Source: Alternaria dauci
Taxonomy: Eukaryota > Ascomycota > Dothideomycetes > Pleosporales > Pleosporaceae
Direction of reading: 5' to 3'
Length of the DNA: 64,000 bases
NCBI RefSeq assembly: GCF_042100115.1
Contig: NC_091273.1
Span: 3,844,001 to 3,908,000 of the forward strand
Made by a program: the position numbers and the translations under genes. Under the pieces are notes generated by a model that was not told the origin of the DNA, made no database searches, and saw only the letters and a program-made list of their open reading frames with translations. This document shows, piece by piece, positions 44,255 through 55,317 of this stretch. How positions within the stretch are numbered: position 1 is the first letter of the stretch; each line of letters starts with the position of its first letter.

Positions 44255-46336
44255 CTTGATAGTCCGTGGTCACACTGGACTGGTCGTGCTGAACGAGTAC
44301 TGCTTGAGTTTCATCTCAACGAGACACGACACAATCTATATACCTACTATCTCAACACATGTGAGATCTCACCATTCAGCGACGGAGAATCTTGTAACGC
44401 AACACTCGGGACAGGCATCCAACCAGCGCTCGTAGTGGTCTCATGTGCGCCTCCAAAACACCATGTTGGGATTGGCACGGTGTCCAGAAGGCCTTGTCGG
44501 ATAGGACCAGCTTCTAGGCAGCTTGGAAGATGTGATTATCACTGATATCTGGAGACTGGTTGGCGATTCCGACGACGGGTGCTGTCCCATTCGGCATCTC
44601 CGCCGATATGCAATTGTGTGGGATGGAAGCATTCGCTTGGCGCCAGGATTCCGCTGGAGACTAGTGTCCACTTTAGGTTAGCGGTAATGACGACGATGAG
44701 CCAATCACAGTCACCCTCTGGAGCACGGGTTGGCCATGATGGTCATGGACGGTGTTGAAGGTTGAAAGAACGCCGGAGCGGGGATCTTGGAGCCAAGGTG
44801 ATTTCGAAACTAAGGAGCCACTCAAGCGTCGTACACTTGCCGAACTTCCGTCTCCTCAATACTGGGCTCCACGACAGCGGCCGCGAATACCAAGGGAGGT
44901 CCATTAACTGAATGAACAGAAGGTGTCTAGAAATGCATGAGATGTCTCCTGCTCCACATATGCCGCCACACTACTTGCGTGCTCGATTGTCGGCCCTGGA
45001 ACCTTACGAGTTGATCGGAAACTATGTCTACATCAGGAAGGCTGTATGTTCCGCTCCCAAATTGAAGACTTGAGTGCTTTCCCTAGTCCGACCCAAAGAG
45101 CTTCTCAACGATTCCCTGATCGAAACGAGGTTGAGATTGGGATTCTCATCGTCTGTCTTTGTCTTCGATGTGACCATGGACGCCTGAAGCCTGAGAATTG
45201 GTGCGATGTACGACCAGAGCACGCGAGCTCAGATGAATATTGGCAAAGACGGCAAAAGATGGCTATGAGCAATCAGAGGCATGACAAAGCCCACGTGTAT
45301 ACGCCAGGCCACTCATACGAACATGCCACAGACGACAAGAGATGCCGATGTGACTCTCTTGTCAGCACAAGCGCGCTTGGTAGGAACGCCCTGCTAGGAA
45401 TGATACCCAGCCAACATACAATATGCGCTTATTTAGTGGACCGATGCTCTATTTTCGAGAACTTGTGGGCCCTGAGGCGCATGCTGGTTAAGGCGTATAT
45501 GTCTTGGAATGTTCGATAGCCGTCGATGCCCGATCGCCGGGGATTCATTCGGTCATATACGAAAGGAAGAACGGCGGCCAGTTCGCGACTCATTGGATGG
45601 TTCTCCATATTCCTTGCTTGATGTGAATCAACGCGGGCATTGTAAAGTATGTAGATGCCAGTGTATAAAGAATCGGTCCAACCAGCTGCACAAGCTCCTC
45701 GAGGACGAGAAGTATACTTGTTTAGTCTGTTTCCAGACATGAAAAAGGTTTAGAACCTCGCAGGGATACCGTTGTAGATGGACATCTACCGGCCTTCGTT
45801 GGGATGCTCCGAACTATAGAGCGGGGTGGTGAGATACAACGCTGGAACTAGCGAGCACGCAACGGCGCCGTAGGGTCGCTCGTGTATTGTTCCGCAGTGA
45901 TCTTGGTTGGCCAGAAAACGGAGATGCGACCATGTTTGGGTCAAGGTGGCAAAGGGTCCTGGCAAGAGCAAAAGTGTTATGTCGTCTTATTCAGGGGATT
46001 GGCGAAGACGAAGAAACTCGCTTTCGAGACCCCACGGAAAGCATGCCGGGCAGGTGTATGCATGATCATACGTTTTGTTAGTCTATTGGGGCAGAGACCA
46101 GACAGTATCGTTCGCGCAGCTGGTACGAGGTATATTGCAGAAGGAATACAGTCAGTTAGACGATGTTTGAGAAGAGTTGTAGGCGGGGAGCGCTAGGCCC
46201 AAGACGGGTGGAAAATGGAAAGCGCGCGGCCTAGCGCGAAATCGCGAGGAAAGCGCGTCCTTGTCTCCCCTAGCGACGACGTGCTTGCCCCTCAAGCAAC
46301 ACGCACCCTTACGACTGACGACCGACGACTAACAGA
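44255..46336. other. intergenic between PiT and mcm5
   Basis: About 2.1 kb between divergent genes. Several frames of 60-157 codons exist on both strands without family features, signal peptides or coherent splicing. The promoters of both genes should lie at its ends. Confidence 0.5.
46235..46241 (+). promoter_or_regulatory. SCB/E2F-like site CGCGAAA upstream of mcm5
   Basis: CGCGAAA matches the SBF core CRCGAAA and sits in a run of GCGCG words about 95 bp before the mcm5 ATG. MCM genes are classic G1/S targets of SBF/MBF in fungi. Assignment here is inference from the motif and its position. Confidence 0.4.
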
Positions 46337-48608
46337 ATGGCGGACAGACAAACACCTTTTTCCATCAGCCTCTTCGGTAGCCAAGCCGGCGATGGCCCTC
46401 AAGATGCAGCTGCACCTTCGCGCGTACAGCAGGCGCTCGTCGACTTTATCATGGACTTTACTCTTGACAACATATTTGTCTACAGGTAGAGAAGATTGTC
46501 GAATGCACCGCATGCGCTCCTCTGACCAGTTGCAGAGATCAAATACGCGAGAACGTGCTCCTGAAGCAGTACTACTGCGATATTGATGTCGCGCATCTCA
46601 TCAGCTACAGTCCAGAGCTTGCACACGATCTCCGACAGAATCCAGCGGAAATCATACCCCTCGTACGTCGCATAGCTCAGCATTGCATGCGCATGCTGAC
46701 AAAGACTAGTTCGAGTCGGCATTGAAGGCGTGTACACAGCGCATTGTTTACCCCTCACAAAAGAACATCCAGCTTCCCGAGCACCAACTGCTCCTCCATT
46801 CGAACGCTTCCGAACTTTCAATTCGCGACCTGACCGCAACCAACGTTTCCCAACTTGTTCGCATACCCGGCATCATCATTGGTGCCTCGACGCTCTCGTC
46901 CAAATCGACCGCGCTCGCTATACGATGCAGAAATTGCCAGCACGAAGAGATCTTGCCCGTATCAGGTGGCTTCTCAGGTGTGTCCCTTCCAAGGACATGT
47001 GGACGGAAGCGAGGAGAGGGTGAGATTGGAGAACAATGTCCGCTGGATCCTTACTACGTCATGCACGAGCGCTGTCAGTTCATCGACCAGCAAGTGCTCA
47101 AGCTGCAGGAAGCGCCCGACCAGGTTCCAGTTGGCGAACTACCACGACACATAATGATATCCGCAGACCGCTATCTGGCGAATCGCGTCGTTCCAGGTAC
47201 ACGGTGTTCGGTCATGGGTGTCTTTTCCATTTATCAGCAAAAGGGGTCTAAACGTGCTGGCAACGCCGCAGTAGCTATCCGTAACCCATACATACGGGCA
47301 GTTGGCATTCATGCCGAAGTCGATCACGGCAGCAAAGGCAACGCTGTCTTCACCGAGGAGGAGGAGCAAGAGTTCTTGGAGATGAGCAGGAGACCCGATA
47401 TCTATGAAGTCTTTGCACGTTGCATCGCACCCTCCATCTACGGAAACCAGGATATCAAGAAGGCTATCGCTTGTCTACTGATGGGTGGTGCGAAGAAGAT
47501 CCTGCCGGACGGCATGAAGCTTCGTGGAGACATCAACGTACTCCTCCTAGGTGACCCTGGTACTGCCAAATCCCAACTCTTGAAGTTTGTTGAGAAGGTC
47601 TCGCCAATCGCAATCTACACTTCTGGCAAGGGATCTTCAGCAGCCGGTTTAACAGCATCTGTGCAGCGCGACCACAACACACGAGAGTTCTATCTCGAGG
47701 GTGGTGCCATGGTGCTAGCTGATGGTGGCGTAGTGTGCATCGACGAGTTCGACAAGATGCGCGATGAAGATCGAGTCGCCATTCACGAAGCCATGGAACA
47801 ACAAACCATTTCCATCGCCAAAGCAGGCATCACCACGATCCTCAACTCGCGAACCTCGGTGCTAGCAGCCGCTAACCCTATCTTTGGCCGCTACGACGAC
47901 ATGAAGACACCTGGCGAGAACATTGACTTCCAGACTACAATCTTGTCGCGTTTCGACATGATCTTCATCGTGCGCGACGAACACGACCGCGGTCGCGACG
48001 AGCGAATAGCAAAGCACGTCATGGGTATCGCGATGGGCGGCCGAGGTGTTGAAGAGACAGTACAGGCCGAGATTCCGATCGAGAAGATGAAGCGCTACAT
48101 CACATACTGTCGGCAAAAGTGCGCACCGCGTCTGTCGCCCGAGGCGGCCGAGAAGCTTTCCAGTCACTTTGTTAGCATTAGGCGGCAAGTGCACGCTTCG
48201 GAGATTAACGCAAACCAACGGTCCAGTATTCCCATTACTGTTCGTCAACTGGAAGCTATCATCCGTATTACCGAGTCGCTGGCGAAACTTTCGCTGTCGC
48301 CCATCGCAGACGAGTCGCATGTAGATGAGGCGATTCGCCTCTTCCTCGCTTCTACAATGGACGCAGTAAATCAGGGCGAAGGGCAAAGCTCGAAGGAGCT
48401 AATGGACGAAGTCAACAAAGTCGAAGAAGAACTTCGAAGACGTATGCCTATCGGATGGCAAGTCAATTTGTCTACGCTCAAGCGTGAGATGGTGGATGGA
48501 AAGGGTTACTCGGAGCAAGCGCTCGCTCGCGCACTGCATGTCATGAATGCTCGTGAGACGATTAGATGGAGACATGGCGGTAGTGTGGTGTTCAGGGCAA
48601 GCGCATAG
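46337..48608 (+). CDS. mcm5: MCM5 subunit of the replicative helicase
   Basis: Exons 46337-46485, 46536-46662 and 46710-48608 (introns of 50 and 47 nt) encode 724 aa. The N-terminus [14 protein letters not shown] and [17 protein letters not shown] match Mcm5. The zinc finger uses C165, C168, C189 and C202. The AAA+ core has Walker A GDPGTAKS (373-380), Walker B IDEFD (436-440) and the arginine finger SRFD (505-508). A C-terminal winged-helix region follows. Mcm5 is part of the Mcm2-7 ring loaded at origins and activated with Cdc45 and GINS. Length and motifs are complete. Reading through intron 1 would put the frame out, and both splice sites are standard. Confidence 0.97.
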
Positions 48609-49016
48609 GCCAAGGCCATGATTTGAGCGGGCGAAATGGCGTCTAGCGTTTGTGGTGTTTGCATACGTGCTGTGGGTGCTTTCAGGACAGGATGCACGCT
48701 GGAAGTGCTTCACAACTGGGTGCATAGGGTGTTGACAACGCAGGCCTGTATTACTCTTGACAATGCCATCAAACGTTTTCTCTCTCACGCGCCATGTGAG
48801 GTCCGATAAAGTCACTGTTGATTCTGCGGTGTGATCTTGCCGACAGTAGTGGGTAGACGGCTTGAATTGTCGGACAGCGGAGTTGATCCGATCCGCTCCG
48901 AGCTCGGCGTCGCTCGGGGCAAGAGGTCGGCTGATGGCTCGATCTGATAACCCAGGGATCTTCATCTGATAACACTCGTCCACCTCATTCGTACCGCACG
49001 CCTGCAGCAAGTCAAC
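48609..49016. other. intergenic, mcm5 3' flank and hapX-like promoter
   Basis: This 408-bp gap contains the GATA sites described separately. No gene is seen. Confidence 0.6.
48942..48972 (+). promoter_or_regulatory. two SreA-type GATA sites (ATCTGATAA) before hapX-like gene
   Basis: Exact ATCTGATAA copies lie at 48942-48950 and 48964-48972, spaced 22 bp start to start and 45-75 bp before the ATG at 49017. ATCWGATAA is the established motif of iron-sensing GATA repressors (SreA/Sre1), which repress hapX when iron is plentiful. The sites are seen directly; function is inferred from the known SreA-HapX loop. Confidence 0.7.
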
Positions 49017-50734
49017 ATGTCCAACGACGCTGCTGCACCCGAACACGCCAGCACTCCGGCTTCAGATCACAATTACAGTGCTGTCTCATCGCCTGCAGCG
49101 TCGCCCGAAGGCAGTGCATTTGGGGCTGCAGGCTCTGACGACCGCCGCTCTTCTACCAGCCGACGTAAGTAGAGGAGCGCTTTTGCTTTTCCCGGCTGCC
49201 ATGTGCCTGCGGTTCGCCGCGGCAGTCGGCTGCAAGACATGTCGCAACCGCATGCCCGACACTCGCCCGCTTCGCAACAACTGACAGCCACCCAGACCTC
49301 ATCCCAAAGGCCCCGCCAACCTCATCGACCGCCGCCACGTTGTCTACCGCCAGCAACACAAATGGCCCCTGCCTGTCGGGCGGGGGCCCTGCGAGCAAGC
49401 ACCACACCGTCCCGCCCCGCCCCAAGCCCGGCCGCAAGCCTGCGACTGAGGAGCCCGAATCCAGGCGTAAGGCCCAGAACCGTGCATCGCAGCGCAACTT
49501 CCGCGAACGCAAGCAGAAGAATGTGCAATGCCTGATAGAGACTGTCAACAGAATAACGCAAGAGATGAAGGACAACAACAGCGCGTATGAACGCTCCCTA
49601 CAACAAATGCAAGAACAAGTGCACTACCTCGAAAACCGTAACAGGGCGCTAGAGGAAGAGTTGAAGATGTATAGACAAGCCGGCACCCCAGAGACGCAGG
49701 GCCTTTCCATGAATCCTCAGCATGCGTCTCACGAGGAAAAGCACGACTTCGGCATGCTGCGGGAAATCCCACGTCACGATCAACCACTCGAGAACATGCA
49801 GTCGGGCTGTGACCGGTGCACCCCCGAACATTGCGCATGCCTCGCCGACCTCACCCACGACCTGCAATTCTCGGGCGACGCCATGACCGGAGTTCTCCGC
49901 GATGGTCAAGTAGACTTGGACGACGAGAAGCACCCCCACGTGGAATACGAGGTCGACTTTACTGAGAAGTTCAAGACGAAGCCCCACCCTGCTGCGTTCG
50001 CGCCTGCGGCAGAAGAGCACAAGATCACAGACTGTGGTTTCTGCGAGGGACAGAAGGACATTTGTATATGCGACCCTCCTACTCGTGTAGACAGTGCCGA
50101 CGAGTCCGGCTCATTGGCACACAAGGCGAGCGGCTCCTCGGCCAAAGACGTCAAGCCCAAGATGGTCATGACTGGGCCAGGTTCCTGCGCTGACTGCCAG
50201 TCAAATCCCCAGCAGCGAGCATGGTGTCAGAGGGTTGCTCAGCTCCGAGCTGACGAAACTCCTTCGAGCTCACGCCGCAGTTCAAGCAAGAGCAGCTCGT
50301 TCGACATCATGGAACCCAAGGCCTCCACCAGCATTGATATGAGGGCTGGCTTGTCATCCCCTGTGGGCACTGGAAGAACGGTCGGTTGCAGCGAAGCCTT
50401 CAAGTTGCTCGACGGCCGCGTCTCAACGGACCCGAACGATATGGACTGGCGTCAACTGAAGCCCGTCCCACAGACATTTGCACGACAAGAGGCTCGCAGA
50501 GACACGTTCACCATGGAACCCGGCATGTACAGTGCAATGGAGCTAGATGCGAGCAGCATCCTCACTACTCTTCAACACGCCCAGCGCCCCCTGCGGCCAC
50601 GCCCGTCCGACGGTCCCCATGCACCACTAATCGAGGAAGCTGAGGAACGACGCCGAGCGTCTTTTTCGCCCATGACCAAGATTGAGGACCATGCCATGCT
50701 TGATGCTGTCTCGCACTACAACATTGGCCGATAG
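49017..50734 (+). CDS. hapX: HapX-like bZIP iron-homeostasis regulator
   Basis: Exon 49017-49164, a 131-nt intron (GTAAGT...CAG) and exon 49296-50734 encode 528 aa. PPRPKPGRKP (about 89-98) corresponds to the Hap4-like CBC-binding stretch. The basic region NRASQRNFRERK (about 111-122) and a coiled coil follow. Cysteine-rich clusters are CDRCTPEHCAC (about 220-230), CGFCEGQKDICIC (about 296-308) and GPGSCADC...WC (about 345-360), with a further Cys at 414. Together these match HapX, which with the CCAAT-binding complex represses iron-consuming genes under starvation and senses Fe-S clusters through the Cys regions. Two SreA-type sites in the promoter agree. The intron is longer than its neighbours, so the N-terminal 60 residues are less certain. 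Confidence 0.82.
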
Positions 50735-51717
50735 CACTCTGCTCGCTTCAGTGTTTGATTTGCCATACTTCTTTCCTTTAGCACTTCTGTCCATCATTTG
50801 CGGTGTTGGCATGCACTGTAACTCGTATGCCGTCTCGCATCATATCTCATGTGCATGGAGACATGAGCAAACTCCCGGGTCCTAACGCTCTTCACGATGC
50901 CAGGACGGGGATGATACCCTTTTCCTTTTAAAAATATTTTCTACTAGTTCTGTAGAATTTTGAGATGGCTACTGCAGCCAACGACTAGATTAATGACGAA
51001 TTAAGACAACAGGCCCAACGCACTCGGCGTTGATGGTCGCATGATACTCTACACTCGACACTTGTTCTTGCTTGTGATTATCACTCTATTGCCTCTTGCT
51101 CTCAATTCTTGAGCAACAGGCCGAACAACCGTCCGTGCTCCGTTTTGCGGCTTGGCTAATCAGGTTACGACACTGGCAATCGTACCACTAAGGAACTTGC
51201 ACTTGCACCTTCCGAGTTCAGACCGTCAATCTGACTCGACACCAGCCACTCAAAACGACTTTGTCTACACGTACACTATAAAGTTTTCACCGCCGATATA
51301 GGCTGGAGATGGTTCGGGACTGGCGTCGGGCTGTGAGTGGTGGCATTGGATGCCGGCCCGCATCTTATCTGATGATCTGATAAAATTTTGCTGCGCTAGT
51401 CCTGGAAGAAGCAAAGCGGGCTGCGTGCGGGGAGAGCTTTCACCCGCGCTTTTGTTCGCCCTGAGAAATACAATGAGAATAACGTGGCACCATGCCAGCA
51501 ACTCAAGGGGTCAAGAACAAGTGAGCATTTCATCATTGTCAAATTCTGATAAGCGTTCTCAAGATTCACGATCTTCTCAACTTCCCTTCTGTACTACACT
51601 CCGCTGCGCTGGGCGATCGTCTCGCCTTGCTGATATTCAGCATTGGACTGTCCGTATTCCTGTGCATATGCTGTCATCACGCATCTACTTTCTTCTTTCT
51701 CTCCTTCAACACTGCCG
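50735..51717. other. intergenic region with second GATA pair
   Basis: About 980 bp beyond the hapX-like stop. AT-rich around 50930-50960. No supported gene. It holds the paired GATA sites at 51365-51383. Confidence 0.5.
51365..51383. promoter_or_regulatory. paired SreA-type GATA sites in opposite orientation
   Basis: TTATCTGAT at 51365-51373 (ATCAGATAA on the minus strand) is followed one base later by ATCTGATAA at 51375-51383. Both fit ATCWGATAA. No iron-related gene with a nearby start is recognised on either side. Confidence 0.45.
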
Positions 51718-52029
51718 CTACTTCTTCGCTCCATTAACAACAACCTCGTTTCCTTGCCCAACCCATTGGCCGTTCGGCCCAGCCCGTACAGCAACCTGCA
51801 GTACCATGTTATTTCACATTCCAGGCACACTCATCGTTCAAGCAAGGGAGTCGCGTACCTGTATGTCAACACCCCATCGCTGTGCATTTGCAAGTGCAAC
51901 ATTGGCCGCTTCTTGCTCGAGAGTCGTCGCGGCCTGTGCTAGCTTGCCGCCTATTGTGCATAGTTCTCCGCCTAGTTTGTTGAGGTCGGCGGCGAGCTTG
52001 AGGAGGTTGTCGGGGGTGTTCTGAGACAT
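51718..52029 (-). CDS. small hypothetical protein
   Basis: Exons 52029-51859 and 51795-51718 with a 63-nt intron (GTACGC...CAG) give 82 aa. It starts MSQNTPDNLLKLAADLNKLG, then an Ala/Gly/Glu-rich helical part, and ends VVVNGAKK. The helix shows a heptad-like pattern of Leu and Ala. Without splicing the frame ends six codons into the intron. No family is recognised. It looks like a compact, conserved-style small protein rather than a chance frame, but this needs transcript support. Confidence 0.55.
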
Positions 52030-52548
52030 TCTTAGGAATCTAGGTGAGAGCTTCGTGAAGTTGTGAATATGACTACTAATCGACTCGAGTTTGAGCTATC
52101 AACGTGCTGATTATAGACTCTGATCGAGGATGAATATGTCAAGGCTGGTCGACAGTCGAGAATTAGAAAATCAAGAACACCCACATGTAGTGGGTCGGTC
52201 TGGGGATATATGTAGCAGCGGTGATATAGAGTGCTGGGTGTGTTTGCCCAACTAGTTTGCGGCGCCTGTCAATGACCGAGCATTCCATGTTGGCGCGAAC
52301 AGTGCCGAGACAACGATGCTGGAATTCATAGACGGGTAAATCTACCAGTGTCGTATTCCAGCGTTTCAATAGATGGATCGTTGTCCAGTCTTCACATGCA
52401 GTCTTCGCTACGTACGTGTTACTGTCAGTACAATTTTTACGGGTAGTATATGAGCTTTCGATTTAATCCAAATCTTTGGTAAGACATCGAAGATCCCGAC
52501 TCTTATCTTCTCCAGATCTTGCCCTTGAACAATTCTCACGCATACACA
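52030..52548. other. intergenic between divergent small genes
   Basis: About 520 bp between the starts of two small divergent genes. No motif was recognised. Confidence 0.5.
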
Positions 52549-52900
52549 ATGTCGTCTTCCTCGACCAGACACCCACTCGCACCCACCGCCGCACAGCACG
52601 ATGCAAATTACCGATATAGCAAGCAGCTCACAGATTTGCTCAACGACATTGTCGAACTCAACAAGCCTATTGATGAGACAGCTGCGGAACACAAAAGTCA
52701 GCCGATTCCGCCATGTCTGTTGCTACTGCTGACGCATACTAGGCGCAATCTCGGTACAAGCCCGAGCGATGACATGTCTCAATATGAAGATGATGTGGAT
52801 TGCGTACAAACTTGATCCAATCATCAAGGTGGACGCTATCACAGCGGAAAGGATGAGCAGGATGTTTCCTGAGATTGCAGGCTACTTCCTACTTGATTGA
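52549..52900 (+). CDS. small hypothetical protein
   Basis: Exons 52549-52696 and 52743-52900 with a 46-nt intron (GTCAGC...TAG, branch site GCTGAC) give 101 aa. The product begins MSSSSTRHPLAPTAAQHD, has a helical LTDLLNDIVELNKPIDETAAEHK, and ends with an amphipathic segment finishing MFPEIAGYFLLD. The spliced frame stays open and ends cleanly, whereas the unspliced frame turns into low-quality sequence. The family is not recognised. Confidence 0.5.
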
Positions 52901-53009
52901 GGTATGGAAGGTAGTTGAGAGCACATTTTGTGGATACTAAGACTTGACATGTATGATGAAGATAAACTCCAAGTGGATAGGATGGTGCTGTATCTTCATA
53001 ACATAACTA

Positions 53010-53657
53010 TCAACCAAGTCTAGGATCGTTTTTGAATAAAGCAAGCCGCGCAAGTCGCCTTCGCTCTGGTGCACTAACTGGGATAACATTCTCCTCTTTA
53101 GCTTCTTCCAATTGCTGCGAGTTCTCTGTTGCTTGATTCGTGTCTTTGCCAGCCATCTCTATGTTTGCTTGTACTCTTCTCTGTACGTCGCGCATGTACA
53201 ATCCCTCTTTGATATCTTCATCCTGGTCTCTGACAGCCATCTCGCGCATTTCTTCATCGAGTCTCATGTTGGTCTCTCGTGTAATTTCCGCTTTTCGTTC
53301 TAGAAGTGCAGCTTCACGTCGGTCCAGCGCTTCGCGGGTCGATTTGCATTTCGCCAATTCTGTTTCTATGATGCGGAATTCCTCGTCCAGGGTAAGAGAC
53401 AGTGGAGCTAGCATAGCAGCTACTTGAGGGGGACTGCTGGGTACATTGAGTGTCGGAGGTGGAGAGACACCATCTTCCGGTGATCCTTGAGGCATGTTAA
53501 GAACAGGGAGTGGGCCATTCGGGTTTTCTTCCTGTCGAAGCGCCGTGTTTCGCTTCTTGGGCAAAGGTTCCAGAACGCCGTCCTTTGCATGTTGCTCGCC
53601 TTCGGTTAAAGCGGGTGACATGATGGAGTGAACGAGGTATGCGAACGAGATGGTCAT
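53010..53657 (-). CDS. hypothetical coiled-coil protein
   Basis: This intronless frame encodes 215 aa. Residues 1-80 are Pro/Ser/Asn-rich and disordered. Residues 85-150 form a charged coiled coil (LDEEFRIIETELAKCKSTREALDRREAALLERKAEI). The C-terminus is basic (PERRRLARLALFKNDPRLG). No signal peptide and no family are recognised. M13 (53621, MSPALTEGEQ) may be the true start, because the first 12 residues are unlike the rest. The gene lies between a small gene and the PhyH gene with short spacers. Confidence 0.65.
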   Translation of the reverse strand: MTISFAYLVHSIMSPALTEGEQHAKDGVLEPLPKKRNTALRQEENPNGPLPVLNMPQGSPEDGVSPPPTLNVPSSPPQVAAMLAPLSLTLDEEFRIIETELAKCKSTREALDRREAALLERKAEITRETNMRLDEEMREMAVRDQDEDIKEGLYMRDVQRRVQANIEMAGKDTNQATENSQQLEEAKEENVIPVSAPERRRLARLALFKNDPRLG

Positions 53658-53911
53658 GAGTTCTGGTTTATAACGCTGGCTGTAGGATTGATGATCTCGA
53701 ACGCTTGAACAATCCGAGGAGTCGGTTTGTGTTTGCCTTGACTGTTGGTGACTGTCAATACATCGATTTCCGAGGTCATCAATTCGCTGTCACAATTCGT
53801 CATTATAGTATGTTTGCTCAAACTGGAATTCGTGTACATTGATTTATATCACAATCCGAAGGCCGTGGCGTCTTCATGTGAATCGCGTGGGGACCGTCGC
53901 AAATACGGCAT

Positions 53912-55317
53912 CTAAGCCATAGACTCTTTTCGCATCGTCGTCAGTGCATCCAACACAATCTGTCTTGTGCTGTTCATCTCTAGATGTTTGAGCAAGACAT
54001 CCTGCTCGCTATCGGGTGCCATGCCGGCAGTTTCAGGCACCCTTCTATCAAGATTGGTCGGGAAAGGGTCTGAATGTAAGTGCACCAAGTCAGTATATGT
54101 CTCGAACGCAGTCGTATGGGGAGATTACTCACATCCTTCTGCAACAACGCTCACGAGGGCTTTGAGCTCGTCGCTTAGCCCTTTCTTCCCATGCATCGCG
54201 GACATCGCGTCCCACGTCTTTTCGACGAGTGCATGTGTATCAACTGACTCCATTGGTTTGCCAAAGGCTGACCTATATGTACACGCATGAAATCAGTGCA
54301 TGTATCATATGTGATTCGTACAAGGAGATCTCTTACGATATTTGTAGCAAGTTGGCAGATCGCTGAACGTCGGCCGAGTCATTCTGTCCCGCAGCATGAA
54401 ATAAAGCTGGATTGAAGAACAACCCGTCGCCCATTTCTAGTGACATAGACACGTACTTCTCCAAGAAGTATTCTGCGAACTCTGGAAGGCGATACGCCAT
54501 GTACCCCTCCTCGAACTTCTGGCTGAACGGCAAAAGCCTTGTCGGCCCACTCTCTACAGGCATAGCAGAGTGTGCGACTGCTCCCTGAAGCGTAAGAAAC
54601 TGCGATGCAACCTGCATTGCTTTGGGAAACCTCTCGCACGATTGGTTGTCTTGAAACCCAATATGGTAGTCCCTGTGAGAGATTTGAGCCTTTGCGCCCG
54701 GCTTCACGATGTTGACTTGTGAAGTGAGGCGATGGTGTGGGCCCAGCCATGCTTCAGAAATGAGCGGCAACCATGGGTTCGAGTAATACTTTGCGAATGA
54801 TTCCGGATCTTGCAAGCAATGCTTCGAGAGTGAGTTCCAGATACGGTCATTTGCTCCGGCTCCGGCAAAGTGGTCACCGCGTTTGCCAACCACTTTCTTT
54901 TCTTCCGCGATGATGTTTGCGTATACGCTGTTTACTTGCTCAAGAAGAGACGTGTTTTTGTAAAGACCCTTGGTGACGAACACTCCTGGCCCTGAAAGCA
55001 GGATGTGATACCACCTGTAGTGCGGGGCATACAATCAGTCCATGTCTCGAATTCAACTCACAAGTAAAAGGTACGTACTCATCCTGAAGCGCAGAGCGCT
55101 CCTCTGGACTGAGCGAGTGGTAGTCGGGAAGATCGTAAATAGGTACATTCAACTCGACACCTTTTGCAAGCGGATAATAACAAGACACAGACTCCGTTGT
55201 GAGCTTCTTGAAGTCGTCCAACGATGGTGGGTTCTTGACGGAGAACAGCCGAGGTCCGATTGGCGGATGGTCATGACTTCTTTGACCGTTGGACTGTTTA
55301 TCATTCGTGGAGTGCAT
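53912..55317 (-). CDS. phytanoyl-CoA dioxygenase (PhyH) family protein
   Basis: Four exons (55317-55079, 55014-54337, 54272-54133, 54069-53912; introns of 64, 64 and 63 nt) encode 404 aa. The Fe(II) site is H193-R-D195 (QISHRDYH) with the distal H286 in FFNPALFHAAGQN, and R239 is a candidate 2-oxoglutarate ligand. PhyH-type fungal enzymes oxidise small molecules, often in secondary metabolism or lipid turnover; the substrate is unknown. There is no peroxisomal SKL-type end (the C-terminus is KESMA) and no signal peptide. All three introns carry the shared branch-region block and are of almost equal length. Confidence 0.9.

Noticed and set aside
44441..45742. Several 60-157-codon frames between PiT and mcm5
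   Set aside because: Mutually overlapping on both strands, no domain, no consistent splice extension.
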